This document shows positions 9,246 to 19,143 of a stretch of DNA of 64,000 nt, in pieces; the stretch's first letter is position 1, and each line of letters begins with the position of its first letter. The DNA is from Calothrix sp. 336/3 (GTDB lineage: Bacteria; Cyanobacteriota; Cyanobacteriia; Cyanobacteriales; Nostocaceae), in NCBI RefSeq assembly GCF_000734895.2, contig NZ_CP011382.1:3202700-3266699 (forward strand), in the 5' to 3' direction. The position numbers and the translations under genes are program-made. A model generated the notes under the pieces. The model saw only the letters and a program-made list of their open reading frames with translations. It did not search any database and was not told the DNA's origin.

Positions 9246-11204
9246 ATGGGAAAAGTTATTGGGATCGATTTAGGCACTACCAATAGTTGTGTCGCAGTTT
9301 TAGAAGGTGGTCAACCAATTGTTATTGCTAACTCAGAAGGCGGTAGAACTACCCCCAGCATCGTTGGTTTTGGCAAAGGTGGCGATCGCTTAGTCGGTCC
9401 ATTGGCAAAACGGCAGGCGGTCACAAATGCCGAAAATACAGTTTACAGTATCAAAAGATTTATCGGTCGTCGCTGGGAAGATACGGAAATTGAACGTTCC
9501 CGTGTACCCTATGGCTGTGTCAAGGGTAGAGATGATACCGTCGATGTGCAAATTCGTGGCAAAAACTATACACCCCAAGAAATCTCTGCCATGATCCTGC
9601 AAAAAATGAAGCAGGACGCGGAAAATTTCCTCGGTGAAACCGTTGATAAAGCCGTAATCACTGTTCCAGCCTACTTTACTGATGCTCAAAGACAAGCGAC
9701 AAAAGATGCAGGAACAATTGCCGGACTAGAAGTCTTACGAATCATCAACGAACCTACCGCCGCCGCTCTTGCCTTCGGTTTAGATAAGCAAGACCAAGAA
9801 CAATTAATTCTTGTATTCGACTTAGGTGGTGGTACTTTTGACGTATCAATCCTGCAATTAGGGGATGGTGTGTTTGAAGTCAAAGCTACCTGCGGTAACA
9901 ACCATCTGGGTGGGGATGATTTTGATAACTGTATTGTTTGTTGGATGATTGAAAATTTCCAGCAACAGGAAAAAATCGACCTTGCTCAGGACAAAATGGC
10001 ACTGCAACGCCTACGGGAAGCTGCGGAGAAGGCAAAAATTGAACTCTCCACCATGGGGAGTACTTCCATTAATTTACCCTTCATCACCGCAGATGCCACC
10101 GGACCAAAACACCTGGAAATGGAACTTACCCGTTCCAAGTTTGAAGAACTGGCTAGTCGTCTGATTGAAGCGACTATCGAACCAATGGTACAGGCTCTCA
10201 AGGATGCCGACCTGAAGCCCCAAGATATCGATAAAATTCTTCTGGTTGGGGGTTCCACACGCATTCCCGCAGTCCAAAATGCCTTAATGAAATTCTTTAA
10301 TGGCAAGGCTCCTGACCGCTCAGTTAACCCAGATGAGGCAGTTGCCCTGGGTGCAGCAATTCAAGCAGGTGTCCTGGGTGGGGAAGTTGATAACCTCCTG
10401 TTGTTGGATGTGACTCCCTTATCTTTAGGTATCGAAACCCTGGGTGAGGTGTTTACCAAAATCATTGAACGCAATACCACTATTCCCACAAGCAAATCTC
10501 AGGTATTTTCCACTGCCGTTGATGGGCAAACCTCCGTGGAAATCCATGTTCTCCAAGGGGAGCGGGCAATGGCACGAGATAACAAAAGTCTCGGTAAATT
10601 CCTCCTAGCAGGTATTCCCCCTGCGCCTCGTGGGGTGCCACAAATTGAAGTTGCCTTTGAAATTGATGTCAATGGTATTCTCAAAGTCTCGGCACAGGAT
10701 AAAGGCACCGGCAGGGAGCAAAGTATCCGGATTACGAATACTGGAGGTTTGAGCAGCAACGAAGTCGAGCGGATGCGCCAAGAGGCAGAAGCCTTCGCAG
10801 AAGAAGACAAAAAACGTATGGAATTGGTGGGACTGCGAAACCAAGCGGAAAATCTCTTATCTAGCTATGATGCCACCCTCAAAGATAATGGGGAGTTAAT
10901 CAGTGACCAAATGAAACTCCTAGCAGAGGAAAAATTATCATTGTTACAAGCAGCAATGACCGATACTAGTGTTTCTACGGGCGATTTCAAGCAGCGTTTA
11001 GATGAGTTTCAACAGGCTTTATTTGCCATTGGTGCTGATGTTTATAACCGTTCCCATATGCCTGGTACAGAAATAGAAGAAACGGGAGAGAATTTCTTTA
11101 CTTCTGAAACCCCTGAACCCGCCGGTGAGGATTTTACACCTCAATTCAATTTTGATTTTGATGAGGATAATACCTTACAGACCGACTATGAGACCATAGA
11201 TTAG
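9246..11204 (+). CDS. dnaK: Hsp70 chaperone DnaK
   Basis: DnaK binds exposed hydrophobic segments of client proteins in an ATP-driven cycle with DnaJ and GrpE. The nucleotide-binding domain starts [12 protein letters not shown] and shows [23 protein letters not shown] and [12 protein letters not shown]; the substrate-binding domain begins around [15 protein letters not shown]. The protein has 652 residues. The C-terminal tail is acidic and ends in Ile-Asp rather than the EEVD-like or lysine endings of some paralogs. Cyanobacteria carry several DnaK copies; linkage to grpE and dnaJ suggests the DnaK2-type housekeeping copy. Confidence 0.97.
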   Translation: MGKVIGIDLGTTNSCVAVLEGGQPIVIANSEGGRTTPSIVGFGKGGDRLVGPLAKRQAVTNAENTVYSIKRFIGRRWEDTEIERSRVPYGCVKGRDDTVDVQIRGKNYTPQEISAMILQKMKQDAENFLGETVDKAVITVPAYFTDAQRQATKDAGTIAGLEVLRIINEPTAAALAFGLDKQDQEQLILVFDLGGGTFDVSILQLGDGVFEVKATCGNNHLGGDDFDNCIVCWMIENFQQQEKIDLAQDKMALQRLREAAEKAKIELSTMGSTSINLPFITADATGPKHLEMELTRSKFEELASRLIEATIEPMVQALKDADLKPQDIDKILLVGGSTRIPAVQNALMKFFNGKAPDRSVNPDEAVALGAAIQAGVLGGEVDNLLLLDVTPLSLGIETLGEVFTKIIERNTTIPTSKSQVFSTAVDGQTSVEIHVLQGERAMARDNKSLGKFLLAGIPPAPRGVPQIEVAFEIDVNGILKVSAQDKGTGREQSIRITNTGGLSSNEVERMRQEAEAFAEEDKKRMELVGLRNQAENLLSSYDATLKDNGELISDQMKLLAEEKLSLLQAAMTDTSVSTGDFKQRLDEFQQALFAIGADVYNRSHMPGTEIEETGENFFTSETPEPAGEDFTPQFNFDFDEDNTLQTDYETID

Positions 11205-11916
11205 ATATCTGACAGGGGTAGGAAAATATTGGCAGCCCCTTTTGGTGTGATTTGATGATGAGTTCATCTCCCAACCTATCTGGTGACTGCTGTATCAAAT
11301 CCATATCTTGAACTGAGCAAAATCTGCCTGATTCTTTATAGATGCATCTTCTCATTCATGGGGGGTTTTCCACACCTAAAAGGTGCGGCTAGCCCCTCTA
11401 ATTTATGGGCGGAGTTTTTCCCAAGAAGATAGCACAATTGTAAAAGGCATAGCCTTGTACAATTTTGGATAAAAGATTTTGGGCTACTATAGTCCAAGGT
11501 AAATCGATGTATTTTTATTGTTAATTGATTCAGGAGTGGTTCAAAGCTGCCTAACTCCTGCTAGAGGTTAGCTGATAGAAACCAGGTTAGAGGAATTCTT
11601 TCTGATTCCGGCTCTATCCATTATGGAAGTAGCATCATGCTCCAGTCCTTTTGACGTGTTTCACAGAAAAATGTCTGATGATGATGTTCTACTGGTGATT
11701 TTTGTAAAAGGTAAAAGGTAAAATTTACTATTAACAAAATTTAACTTCTGCCTTATGTCTGAAAAAACTGCTGTTGCTGTATTGTCTAGCATCCTCTACA
11801 GCTAAGGATAGGGGGAAATAGATATCAGACATATCCCCCGTCCCTAAGACTTCATACCGTATAAGTTTCTGTATTCTCAATTTCGCTTTCTACCTTTTAA
11901 CTTCACCTTCTGTTAT
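11205..11916. other. Intergenic region between dnaK and dnaJ with hairpins
   Basis: 712 bases without a convincing coding frame. It holds a strong hairpin at 11436-11464 (listed separately) and a smaller one, CACCT/AGGTG at 11373-11385, framed by GGGG and CCCC runs (11361-11395). dnaJ therefore probably has its own promoter. AT-rich sequence precedes the dnaJ start. Confidence 0.5.
11436..11464. repeat. Imperfect palindrome/hairpin between dnaK and dnaJ
   Basis: AATTGTA (11436-11442) pairs with TACAATT (11458-11464) and AAGGC (11444-11448) pairs with GCCTT (11452-11456), with one A/G mismatch and a three-base loop. It lies about 230 bases after dnaK. It could be a terminator-like fold, although no T-run follows directly, or an operator. 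Confidence 0.5.
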
Positions 11917-13050
11917 ATGGCTCGTGACTTCTATGAAATTCTGGGTGTCTCCCGTGACGCCGACAAAGACGAACTCAAAAGCGCTTACCGCCGCCTTGCC
12001 CGGAAGTATCACCCAGATGTGAATAAAGAACCGGGAGCAGAGGAGCGTTTTAAGGAAATTAACCGTGCCTATGAGGTACTGTCAGAGCCGGAAACCCGTG
12101 CCCGTTATGACCGTTTTGGAGAACAAGGGGTATCGGGTGCAGGTGCGGCTGGATTTCAAGATATGGGTGATATGGGCGGTTTTGCCGATATCTTTGAGAG
12201 CATTTTTAGTGGTTTTGCTGGGGGAATGGGCAATCAGACCCAAAGGCGACGCAGTGGTCCTGTCAGGGGTGATGACCTGCGCTTAGACCTGAAACTAGAT
12301 TTTAGGGAAGCGGTATTTGGTGGAGAGAAGGAAATTCGGATTTCTCACCTAGAAACCTGTGAAGTTTGTAGTGGTACGGGGGCAAAACCCGGTACTCGTC
12401 CTCGGACTTGTTCCACTTGTAGTGGTTCTGGGCAAGTACGGCGGGTAACAAGAACACCTTTTGGTAGCTTTACTCAGGTTTCTACCTGTCCTACCTGTAA
12501 TGGTACGGGAATGGTAATTGAGGATAAGTGTGACGCTTGTGATGGCAAGGGTGCCAATCAAGTGACGAAGAAGTTGAAAATAACTATTCCTGCGGGTGTG
12601 GATAATGGCACAAGATTACGCATATCCGGTGAGGGTGATGCGGGTCAAAGAAGTGGTCCTGCGGGGGATTTGTATGTTTACTTGTTTGTGAATGAGGACG
12701 AAGAGTTTCACCGGGATGGAATTAATATTCTCTCGGAAATTCAAGTTAGTTATTTACAAGCGATTCTGGGTTGCCGCTTGGAGGTAAATACGGTGGATGG
12801 GGCGGTGGAAATGATTATTCCGCCAGGAACTCAGCCGAATACGGTGATGAAATTAGAAAATCGTGGTGTACCACGTTTAGGTAATCCTGTGAGTCGAGGA
12901 GACCATATGATTACCGTGTCTATTGATATTCCGACGAAGGTGACACCAGAGGAGAGGGAATTGTTAGAGAAGTTGGCAAAGATTAAGGGCGATCGCACTG
13001 GTAAGGGTGGTCTTGAGGGGTTTTTAGGTAATTTCTTCCAACAACGATGA
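11917..13050 (+). CDS. dnaJ: Hsp40 co-chaperone DnaJ
   Basis: DnaJ stimulates DnaK ATPase and delivers substrates. The 377-residue protein has a full type I layout: J domain (residues 1-70) with the HPD motif in KYHPDVN, a Gly/Phe-rich linker (about 70-115, [16 protein letters not shown]), four CxxCxGxG zinc repeats ([32 protein letters not shown]) and two C-terminal substrate-binding domains. Its stop overlaps the next gene by an ATGA junction, so translation of tusA-like and rsgA is probably coupled to it. Confidence 0.97.
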   Translation: MARDFYEILGVSRDADKDELKSAYRRLARKYHPDVNKEPGAEERFKEINRAYEVLSEPETRARYDRFGEQGVSGAGAAGFQDMGDMGGFADIFESIFSGFAGGMGNQTQRRRSGPVRGDDLRLDLKLDFREAVFGGEKEIRISHLETCEVCSGTGAKPGTRPRTCSTCSGSGQVRRVTRTPFGSFTQVSTCPTCNGTGMVIEDKCDACDGKGANQVTKKLKITIPAGVDNGTRLRISGEGDAGQRSGPAGDLYVYLFVNEDEEFHRDGINILSEIQVSYLQAILGCRLEVNTVDGAVEMIIPPGTQPNTVMKLENRGVPRLGNPVSRGDHMITVSIDIPTKVTPEERELLEKLAKIKGDRTGKGGLEGFLGNFFQQR

Positions 13051-13304
13051 ATTTATCTCCTGTTTCTACCCCTGACGCTCAGTTAGATTTGCGCGGTACT
13101 CCCTGTCCCATTAATTTTGTCCGGACAAAATTACGTTTGACGCAAATGACTCCAGGTCATCTGTTGGAAGTTTGGCTCGATCCTGGGGAACCAATTGAGC
13201 AGGTTCCTGACAGTTTGACCTTGGCTGGTTATCAAGTGGAGGGAATTACTGACTGTAATGGTTATTTTTCCCTTTTAGTACGTTGTCCGACAGCGACTGC
13301 ATGA
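13047..13304 (+). CDS. TusA/SirA-family sulfurtransferase-like protein
   Basis: This 85-residue protein of the TusA (SirA/YeeD) family has the signature [17 protein letters not shown], with the sulfur-accepting Cys in the CPxP-like CPIN box at about residue 20 (the final Pro of CPxP is Asn here). TusA proteins relay persulfide sulfur, for instance to tRNA thiolation. The start overlaps the dnaJ stop (ATGA) and its own stop overlaps the rsgA start in the same way, a tight three-gene unit. Confidence 0.85.
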   Translation: MNLSPVSTPDAQLDLRGTPCPINFVRTKLRLTQMTPGHLLEVWLDPGEPIEQVPDSLTLAGYQVEGITDCNGYFSLLVRCPTATA

Positions 13305-14398
13305 TGGAGCATCTCTCATCTACTGGGGATTTATGCGGTACGGTTGTAGCCGTGCAGGCAAATTTTTATCAGGTGCAATTGGAGGATATTTCTACCCCCA
13401 ATTCGGGAAGTGATGCCCAAAAATTTTCCTTAGGTAGCTCAACTCTTCTGTGTACCCGACGGACTCGTTTGAAGAAAATTGGGCAGCAGGTGATGGTGGG
13501 CGATCGCGTGGTGATTGAAGAACCAGACTGGACGGGGGGACGGGGAGCGATCGCGGAGGTTTTACCCCGTACTAGTGAACTTGACCGTCCAGCGATCGCC
13601 AATGTAAACCAAATTCTCTTGGTGTTTGCGGTGGCTGACCCTCCCTTGGAACCCTATCAACTCAGTCGTTTTTTAGTCAAGGCTGAATCCACGGGCTTGG
13701 ATGTGCTGCTATGTTTGAATAAAAGTGACTTGATTTCTCCCCAAGAGCAAATTCATATCAGCGATCGCCTGGGAGCTTGGGGTTATCAACCCCTGTTTAT
13801 TAGTGTCTATAAGAGCTTAGGTATTGAAAACCTCTCCCAAGCCCTAAATGGTAAAATCACCGTACTTGCTGGGGCTTCTGGTGTGGGTAAATCCAGCTTA
13901 ATTAATGCCATTGTACCGAATATCAATCTGCGTGTGGGTGAGGTTTCTGGAAAGTTGGCACGGGGTCGCCATACAACTCGCCATGTCCAGTTATTCGAGT
14001 TACCCCATGGGGGTTTGTTGGCAGATACTCCCGGTTTTAATCAGCCAGATTTAGATTGCCACCCTGAGGATTTGGCGAGTTTGTTTCCCGAAGCACGGGC
14101 AAAATTAGCTACAGGCAATTGTAAATTTAGTGACTGTTTACACAGAGACGAGCCAGAATGTGGAGTGCGGGGAGATTGGGAGCGTTACGAGCATTATTTA
14201 GTCTTTCTAGAAGAGGCGATCGCCCATAAAAACCACTTACATCAGCAAGCAGATCCAGAATCTACCCTGAAAGCCAAAACCAAAGGTAAAGGTAAAACCT
14301 ATTACGAACCGAAATTAGAAAGTAAGAAGTATCGGCAAAAGTCCCGACGTACCCAGTTACAGGAATTAGAACAAATTTATCAAGAGAGTGAGGAATAG
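13301..14398 (+). CDS. rsgA: Ribosome small subunit-dependent GTPase RsgA
   Basis: RsgA (YjeQ) is a circularly permuted GTPase that checks late 30S maturation. An N-terminal OB fold is followed by G4 (LCLNKSD), then G1 (GASGVGKSS), the switch I region GRHTTRH and G3 (DTPGF), which is the permuted order. The C terminus has the zinc knuckle CKFSDCLHRDEPEC. I chose ATG 13301, giving 365 residues, because it makes an ATGA overlap with the tusA-like stop; a TTG six codons earlier is the alternative. The tail is Lys-rich. Confidence 0.95.
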   Translation: MMEHLSSTGDLCGTVVAVQANFYQVQLEDISTPNSGSDAQKFSLGSSTLLCTRRTRLKKIGQQVMVGDRVVIEEPDWTGGRGAIAEVLPRTSELDRPAIANVNQILLVFAVADPPLEPYQLSRFLVKAESTGLDVLLCLNKSDLISPQEQIHISDRLGAWGYQPLFISVYKSLGIENLSQALNGKITVLAGASGVGKSSLINAIVPNINLRVGEVSGKLARGRHTTRHVQLFELPHGGLLADTPGFNQPDLDCHPEDLASLFPEARAKLATGNCKFSDCLHRDEPECGVRGDWERYEHYLVFLEEAIAHKNHLHQQADPESTLKAKTKGKGKTYYEPKLESKKYRQKSRRTQLQELEQIYQESEE

Positions 14399-14447
14399 GT
14401 TAAATCAGAGGTGCGATCGCCATAGCACAATATTGTGATTTGATTGT

Positions 14448-14786
14448 TTAACTGCCAAACTCTGTAAATTGTCGTATGTAGGGTTCGTGAAATGCCAAAA
14501 TGATATCTTGTTTGGGTACTCCCATTTCTACTAATTGATTAGCAATTCCCACTTCAGTACCATCATGTTGAATCCAAATTTTCCCATCTTTAATATCAAG
14601 ATGTAAAATGCAACCAAAATCTCGTTTATTTTCTCTCCAACCGACATAAAGTAATTGATAATGGTCTTGTTGCTCGTCAAAAATTGTTTGCACTTCATAC
14701 TCTTCGTATTTTCGTGACATGGAAGCTCGCTTCTGCCTTGCGGAAAGCAGATGTTTGATATATTGCCGATATTGTTCTACAGCCAT
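14448..14786 (-). CDS. xisI: XisI family protein (fdxN element excision controlling factor)
   Basis: This 112-residue protein matches the XisI family: N-terminal EQYRQYIKHLL, central YEVQTIFDEQQDHYQLLYVGW, IQHDGTE, and the C-terminal FHEPYIRQFT box. In Anabaena, XisI and XisH work with recombinase XisF to excise the fdxN element from heterocyst DNA. The pair is widespread without XisF, so a different role is possible here. It overlaps xisH by 10 bases and is the second gene of the pair. Confidence 0.92.
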   Translation of the reverse strand: MAVEQYRQYIKHLLSARQKRASMSRKYEEYEVQTIFDEQQDHYQLLYVGWRENKRDFGCILHLDIKDGKIWIQHDGTEVGIANQLVEMGVPKQDIILAFHEPYIRQFTEFGS

Positions 14787-15187
14787 TGGCTTATAACCTC
14801 CTGCTCTACATCGTAAATCATCAATCGTAATTGATATTTTTCAACTGCTGATATAATAAATTTTCGTTGAAAAAAAGTTTGATAAATAGGCAATCTTACA
14901 GCTAAATAAAGTAAACGTTCGGGTTCAATTTTCTCTAAGGCATCTCGATAATTTAAAAATTGTCCCAAGGCAGTATGAAATTCGGAAACATTCGATGGAC
15001 TAATAAAACTTTTAATTTCTACCGCTATTTTTTCTCCCTCCCGTTCTGCACCTAAAAGTTGTTCTGCGGCTAAATCAATCTCAAAATCGACATCATCTAC
15101 ATTAATTTCATAGGGGTCATCTGTAATTTGCCAGCCTTCTTTTTCTAGAGAATTTCTGACAACATTATGAAATCTATCTTTTGCCAT
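14777..15187 (-). CDS. xisH: XisH family protein (fdxN element excision controlling factor)
   Basis: This 136-residue protein matches XisH: MAKDRFHNVVRNSLEKEGW, the endonuclease-like core with DFEIDLAAEQLL and KIAVEIKSF, and the C-terminal box with VEKYQLRLMIYD. The DxxxxE-x-K pattern (EIDLAAE ... IAVEIKSF) resembles a PD-(D/E)XK nuclease fold, which is inference. First gene of an xisH-xisI pair. No xisF-type recombinase or fdxN element border is in the window. Confidence 0.92.
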   Translation of the reverse strand: MAKDRFHNVVRNSLEKEGWQITDDPYEINVDDVDFEIDLAAEQLLGAEREGEKIAVEIKSFISPSNVSEFHTALGQFLNYRDALEKIEPERLLYLAVRLPIYQTFFQRKFIISAVEKYQLRLMIYDVEQEVISQWL

Positions 15188-15504
15188 AGGAATTTGCTAT
15201 TTTTAACAACTAGCCTAGTTCAAAGTAGATAATACACAATATTTACCACACTTCCAATTTTAAAGGTTTGTTGTGTAGTTATTTCTGAAAATATGCTAAA
15301 AATCATCAGTCTAAGGACTTGAATATTGTCGCGATCGCCTCTGTAACCTCATAGAAATAATTTTCCGTAATTTCCCACAAAACTGCGTAAAAATTCCCCA
15401 CCTTATTCATAGAAGAGTTTGAAGAAGTTGGGGGATTCACCATGCATTGATGAAAGTCTATAGATTTGCGGTTAATAAGCGATCACTTGTCTTCCTGTTA
15501 CATC
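15188..15504. other. Intergenic region between xisH and the usher gene
   Basis: 317 bases, the promoter side of xisH and the 3-prime side of the usher gene. Contains a HIP1 GCGATCGC near 15332. I see no gene or clear terminator. Confidence 0.4.
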
Positions 15505-18500
15505 CTATTTCCCAACTTTTTGTTTTGCTGCTGCGGAAATGGGTAATTTCAAATTTTGTTCGTAGACAAACTCGTTACGAATTTCAATGGGAAGTTTGGG
15601 CAATGTGTCACGGGAATTGAGAGCATCAAGAGGGGATACTCGTAGGGTATACTTCCCTACAGGAACGCCATCCAGACGATACAAACCAAACTGGTCAGTC
15701 ACCGCAGATAAGACCCTAGAACCAACCCCATTGAGTAATTCTACTCTAACTTGAGGTACGGCTTGACCAGATACGTCGGTGACACGTCCCGCAACACCGA
15801 ATTCTGGACGGACTGCAAAGTCTACATTAGTGACTGCGGAACTAGCAACTTTTGCTACTGCCGAAGTTTTCATTACTGACAATTCTACTGGTAACTCATC
15901 CGGTTCCACCTGAATGGAGTAAACACCTTCTGGTAAATTACCCAAGTAGAAATTGCCTTGGGAATCAGTGCGGGTAGAACCAATATTTTGGTTACGATTA
16001 TTGAAAACTTGGATATTAGAACCACTCAAGTCAAACTTTTCCTTACTACCTTCGAGCTTCAATCGTCCGGCGATCGCTCCCCTATCTTTACTGATACCAG
16101 AATTACTAGATGGAGTAACCCTACCACCAGCGAAGGATAAATCTGATACTAAGGATAGAGTTAGGCGATCGTCTCCAAATCCACCCATGAAACCTCTAGT
16201 TCGCGAAGGGATACCTTGATAGTCAATTCTGGCAAATAAACCGGGTAATACTTGCATACTTGCACCCGCGATCGGTCCAATTTCCCCATCACTGACAGCA
16301 AGTCCTAAATTCCAACTTAACTCTCGCAGACTATTAGGTGTCCGTCCAAAACTCAGAGAATAACGCGCAGCAGCGTTACCACCAAATTCATTACCCAGTG
16401 ATAACTGATAATCACGACCAAATTTATAACTTAAATCAGAAATATAATTATCGCCAAAAGTGTTAAAAGTCAACCGAGTCGCATTATTTGGCTGATAAAA
16501 TGCATTGAGTAAGTAACGTCCATATAAATCAGGTCTACCACTCAAAGATAAGCTTGAAAAAGGTCGAGCATAAAATGTCGGCAACACATAATTAACGCTC
16601 TCTGATTCATCTTGCCGACTGCGAGCAATAAAACCTAAATTGAAACTATTATTAAAGCGATATCCTACTTCTAAACTGTGATTTGATAATCTCCCATTCT
16701 TTCTTTGAGGTTGATATCCTTCAGGTAATTCTTGGGAATTAGCAGTAATATCTAAACGGTCTAACTGGAAATCTAAATCCGCAGAGTAGCCTAATTCACC
16801 ATTAGAACTACCAATATTTGCTGATAAAACTAAGGGATTTGCTAATCGCCAAATAAAACCTGCTTGAGTTTGTAGTGTATCAGGAACAGCTTGTACACCT
16901 GCTTCTAGAGTCAAGTTCTTACTTAAACCCTGACGGATTTGATAAAAACCAGTTAACTTACCGTCATAATCAGAGTTCGCGTTACCTAGCAAGTTATTCT
17001 GTACTAAATTTCCACTAAAACCAACACCACCAAGCTGCACATTTCCACCAGAAGGCAATAATAAATCAGAAGCATTGATTCTTACAGAGCGAATTTGTGC
17101 TGGAACTCGTAAGTTACTCCGGTCAAAAATCAGTACTTCAATCTCATTATTTTGACCAACAGGTAAATTGACATCTAAAAACTCGTATTGACCGTTAAAC
17201 CCTACCTGTTGTTGTGCAATAATCACACCGGATACTCGCAATTGCACAATACTTGCTGCTGGTGCTTGTCCTCGAAAAGTTTGTATTGGCTGTGAACGTC
17301 TCGGTATTAATTCATTGGCTCCATAACTACTGTATAAATTATTTGCTGGCAGATTTGTATAACCTACTTGAAATCCGGTAAAACTCATCCCATTTAGTAG
17401 CGGATGTAATGCTAAATTCTGCCGTCCCAGTTGATATTGAAAGGCTCCACTACGCTTATATAAATAATATTCTGATAAATCTGGCTCGTTAACAAAATTA
17501 TTGTTTAAACGTAACTGATAGGACCAATCAAATAATCTGCCACCAACTAGGGTTGAACTACTCCAGTCAGTACTACCACTACTACGAGAAACACTTAATT
17601 CCTGACGAAAATTAGAAATACCAGTACCAGGAGGTAGGAAATCTGGTTTTAATTGACTAGCGCTTGATATATTTTGTCTAGTTCCTGCTCTCCATGGCAG
17701 GTCAGTTAATAAGGTTAAATCTGCTGTATTTAATTCAACTTTAATTTTAAGTTTTTCGGCTAAAATGACATTACTAATATATTTAATACCATTTTTTTCT
17801 TGTATCTCATTTTCAGAGATTTGTACATTCCCTAAGGGAGTGACAACTTGATACCCTTCACCCTTGACTTCAAAGGTTAAATTTGCAATATCAGCAAAGC
17901 TATCAATTGGTAATAAAAGAATATTTCCATTCTGAATAATATCTATTGTCCCAACTTCTCTGCCGTTAATTAAAATACCTACCAAAAATGGGTCATCAGG
18001 TCTTCTCGCAAGCTCCAGTGTTGGTTTGGGAACACTAGAATCAGTAGGAGTTTTCTCTGTAGTATTAGAATTATTAGCTGCGGCTAGTTTTTGTGAATTG
18101 TTTGTATTATCTGTATTTACGGAAGTATTATTATCAATGCTATTTGGGATATTACTATTTAATGATGCGGATATTGACATTTGTACGAATTCTTGTACCA
18201 ATGCCAGAATTTTGTTTGTATTCAGGTTGAGAGAGGCAATTTCTTGAGGGGAAGAATTATTACTATTCTCTGTACTTTCCCTATTGCTAGACTGTGATGT
18301 ATCTGTTGGTGTAATATCTGTGACAGTTCTATTTAAGGATGCATATAAAGATGCGCTAATTAATTGTTGTACAGTCGCAAGAATATTATTAATTGGGTTA
18401 GTATCTTGAACCCTGTTATAACTTAACTGATTATTCGCTTGATCAGAGCTAATATTTTGATTCGGATTATTTTTATCTGCTGTTACTGTAGATGCAACGG

Positions 18501-18897
18501 TTTCGGAAGTGGCATTTTCGGCAGTTTCATTATTGCCATTATCAGAGGAATTACTTTTATTTTCAGTAATATGAGGGTTATTATTTTTTGCTAGCAGTAA
18601 TTTGTCAACTATTTCGGATTTTTTTCTCGGAAGCTGAATATTAGATTTAATTGAATTAGAGTTACATTCAGTAATTACTGTTGATTGATTTTCTGAATAG
18701 CCTTTCACTAAAGTAGAGGATGCTAACAGCTTATGAAGAATATTATTAGCTAAACCTGGCTTTTGTGAATTTACTGAGTTAAGGCAGTTACTGACTTTTT
18801 GGGGATTTTTGGCATCATCATGACTCAGCACATCTTGCTCAGTCTTAACAGTCATGACTATTGGGGGGGGGACGGGAGGTATTGCTAGGTAGAGCAT
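15505..18897 (-). CDS. Large outer-membrane usher of a chaperone-usher pilus
   Basis: The protein has about 1130 residues. Residues 1-290 are Asn/Ser/Thr-rich and carry two related segments (NNILATVQQL..SLYASLN and NKILALVQEF..SISASLN). Next comes an usher N-terminal-type region (DDPFLVGILINGREVGTI), then a long run of beta strands typical of the barrel, interrupted by a plug/middle domain (RGQAPAASIVQLRVSGVII ... NLPVGQNNEIEVLIFD). Two carboxypeptidase-regulatory-like domains end it (TDSQGNFYLGNLPEGVYSI and TDQFGLYRLDGVPVGKYTL). Ushers thread chaperone-bound pilins through the outer membrane. No convincing signal peptide is seen at ATG 18897 or at the alternative ATG 18855. Last gene of the operon. 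Confidence 0.8.
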   Translation of the reverse strand: MLYLAIPPVPPPIVMTVKTEQDVLSHDDAKNPQKVSNCLNSVNSQKPGLANNILHKLLASSTLVKGYSENQSTVITECNSNSIKSNIQLPRKKSEIVDKLLLAKNNNPHITENKSNSSDNGNNETAENATSETVASTVTADKNNPNQNISSDQANNQLSYNRVQDTNPINNILATVQQLISASLYASLNRTVTDITPTDTSQSSNRESTENSNNSSPQEIASLNLNTNKILALVQEFVQMSISASLNSNIPNSIDNNTSVNTDNTNNSQKLAAANNSNTTEKTPTDSSVPKPTLELARRPDDPFLVGILINGREVGTIDIIQNGNILLLPIDSFADIANLTFEVKGEGYQVVTPLGNVQISENEIQEKNGIKYISNVILAEKLKIKVELNTADLTLLTDLPWRAGTRQNISSASQLKPDFLPPGTGISNFRQELSVSRSSGSTDWSSSTLVGGRLFDWSYQLRLNNNFVNEPDLSEYYLYKRSGAFQYQLGRQNLALHPLLNGMSFTGFQVGYTNLPANNLYSSYGANELIPRRSQPIQTFRGQAPAASIVQLRVSGVIIAQQQVGFNGQYEFLDVNLPVGQNNEIEVLIFDRSNLRVPAQIRSVRINASDLLLPSGGNVQLGGVGFSGNLVQNNLLGNANSDYDGKLTGFYQIRQGLSKNLTLEAGVQAVPDTLQTQAGFIWRLANPLVLSANIGSSNGELGYSADLDFQLDRLDITANSQELPEGYQPQRKNGRLSNHSLEVGYRFNNSFNLGFIARSRQDESESVNYVLPTFYARPFSSLSLSGRPDLYGRYLLNAFYQPNNATRLTFNTFGDNYISDLSYKFGRDYQLSLGNEFGGNAAARYSLSFGRTPNSLRELSWNLGLAVSDGEIGPIAGASMQVLPGLFARIDYQGIPSRTRGFMGGFGDDRLTLSLVSDLSFAGGRVTPSSNSGISKDRGAIAGRLKLEGSKEKFDLSGSNIQVFNNRNQNIGSTRTDSQGNFYLGNLPEGVYSIQVEPDELPVELSVMKTSAVAKVASSAVTNVDFAVRPEFGVAGRVTDVSGQAVPQVRVELLNGVGSRVLSAVTDQFGLYRLDGVPVGKYTLRVSPLDALNSRDTLPKLPIEIRNEFVYEQNLKLPISAAAKQKVGK
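18863..18871 (-). repeat. C9 homopolymer tract at the 5-prime end of the usher gene
   Basis: Nine consecutive C residues on the coding strand lie between the two possible usher start codons (ATG 18897 and ATG 18855). Loss or gain of one C would put the upstream start out of frame and into an early stop, while translation from 18855 would be unaffected. Such tracts are slippage-prone. Confidence 0.8.
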
Positions 18898-19143
18898 AAT
18901 TTTTATCAAAAAATTAACTTAATTTATTCTGGTCGCATCAATGATTGAATTTTGCAAATTTTATAAGTCAACCTGAGTGAATATTCTGGATAGCTATAAC
19001 TCAATTAATTAGTTATTATGTCTTGGTAGTGATATTAAAAGCTGGTCACGTTTGTTTCAATGAACGTAATTTAAGTCTCAGTCATACAAAATGACCAGCC
19101 ATACAAGATTTTGAAAAAATTACTTAAAAAACAAATCTCAATG

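Noticed and set aside
9390..9695. Open frame on the minus strand inside dnaK
   Set aside because: It is fully inside a well-supported dnaK gene on the other strand; several such shadow frames exist in dnaK (9686-9901, 9986-10306, 10499-10844).
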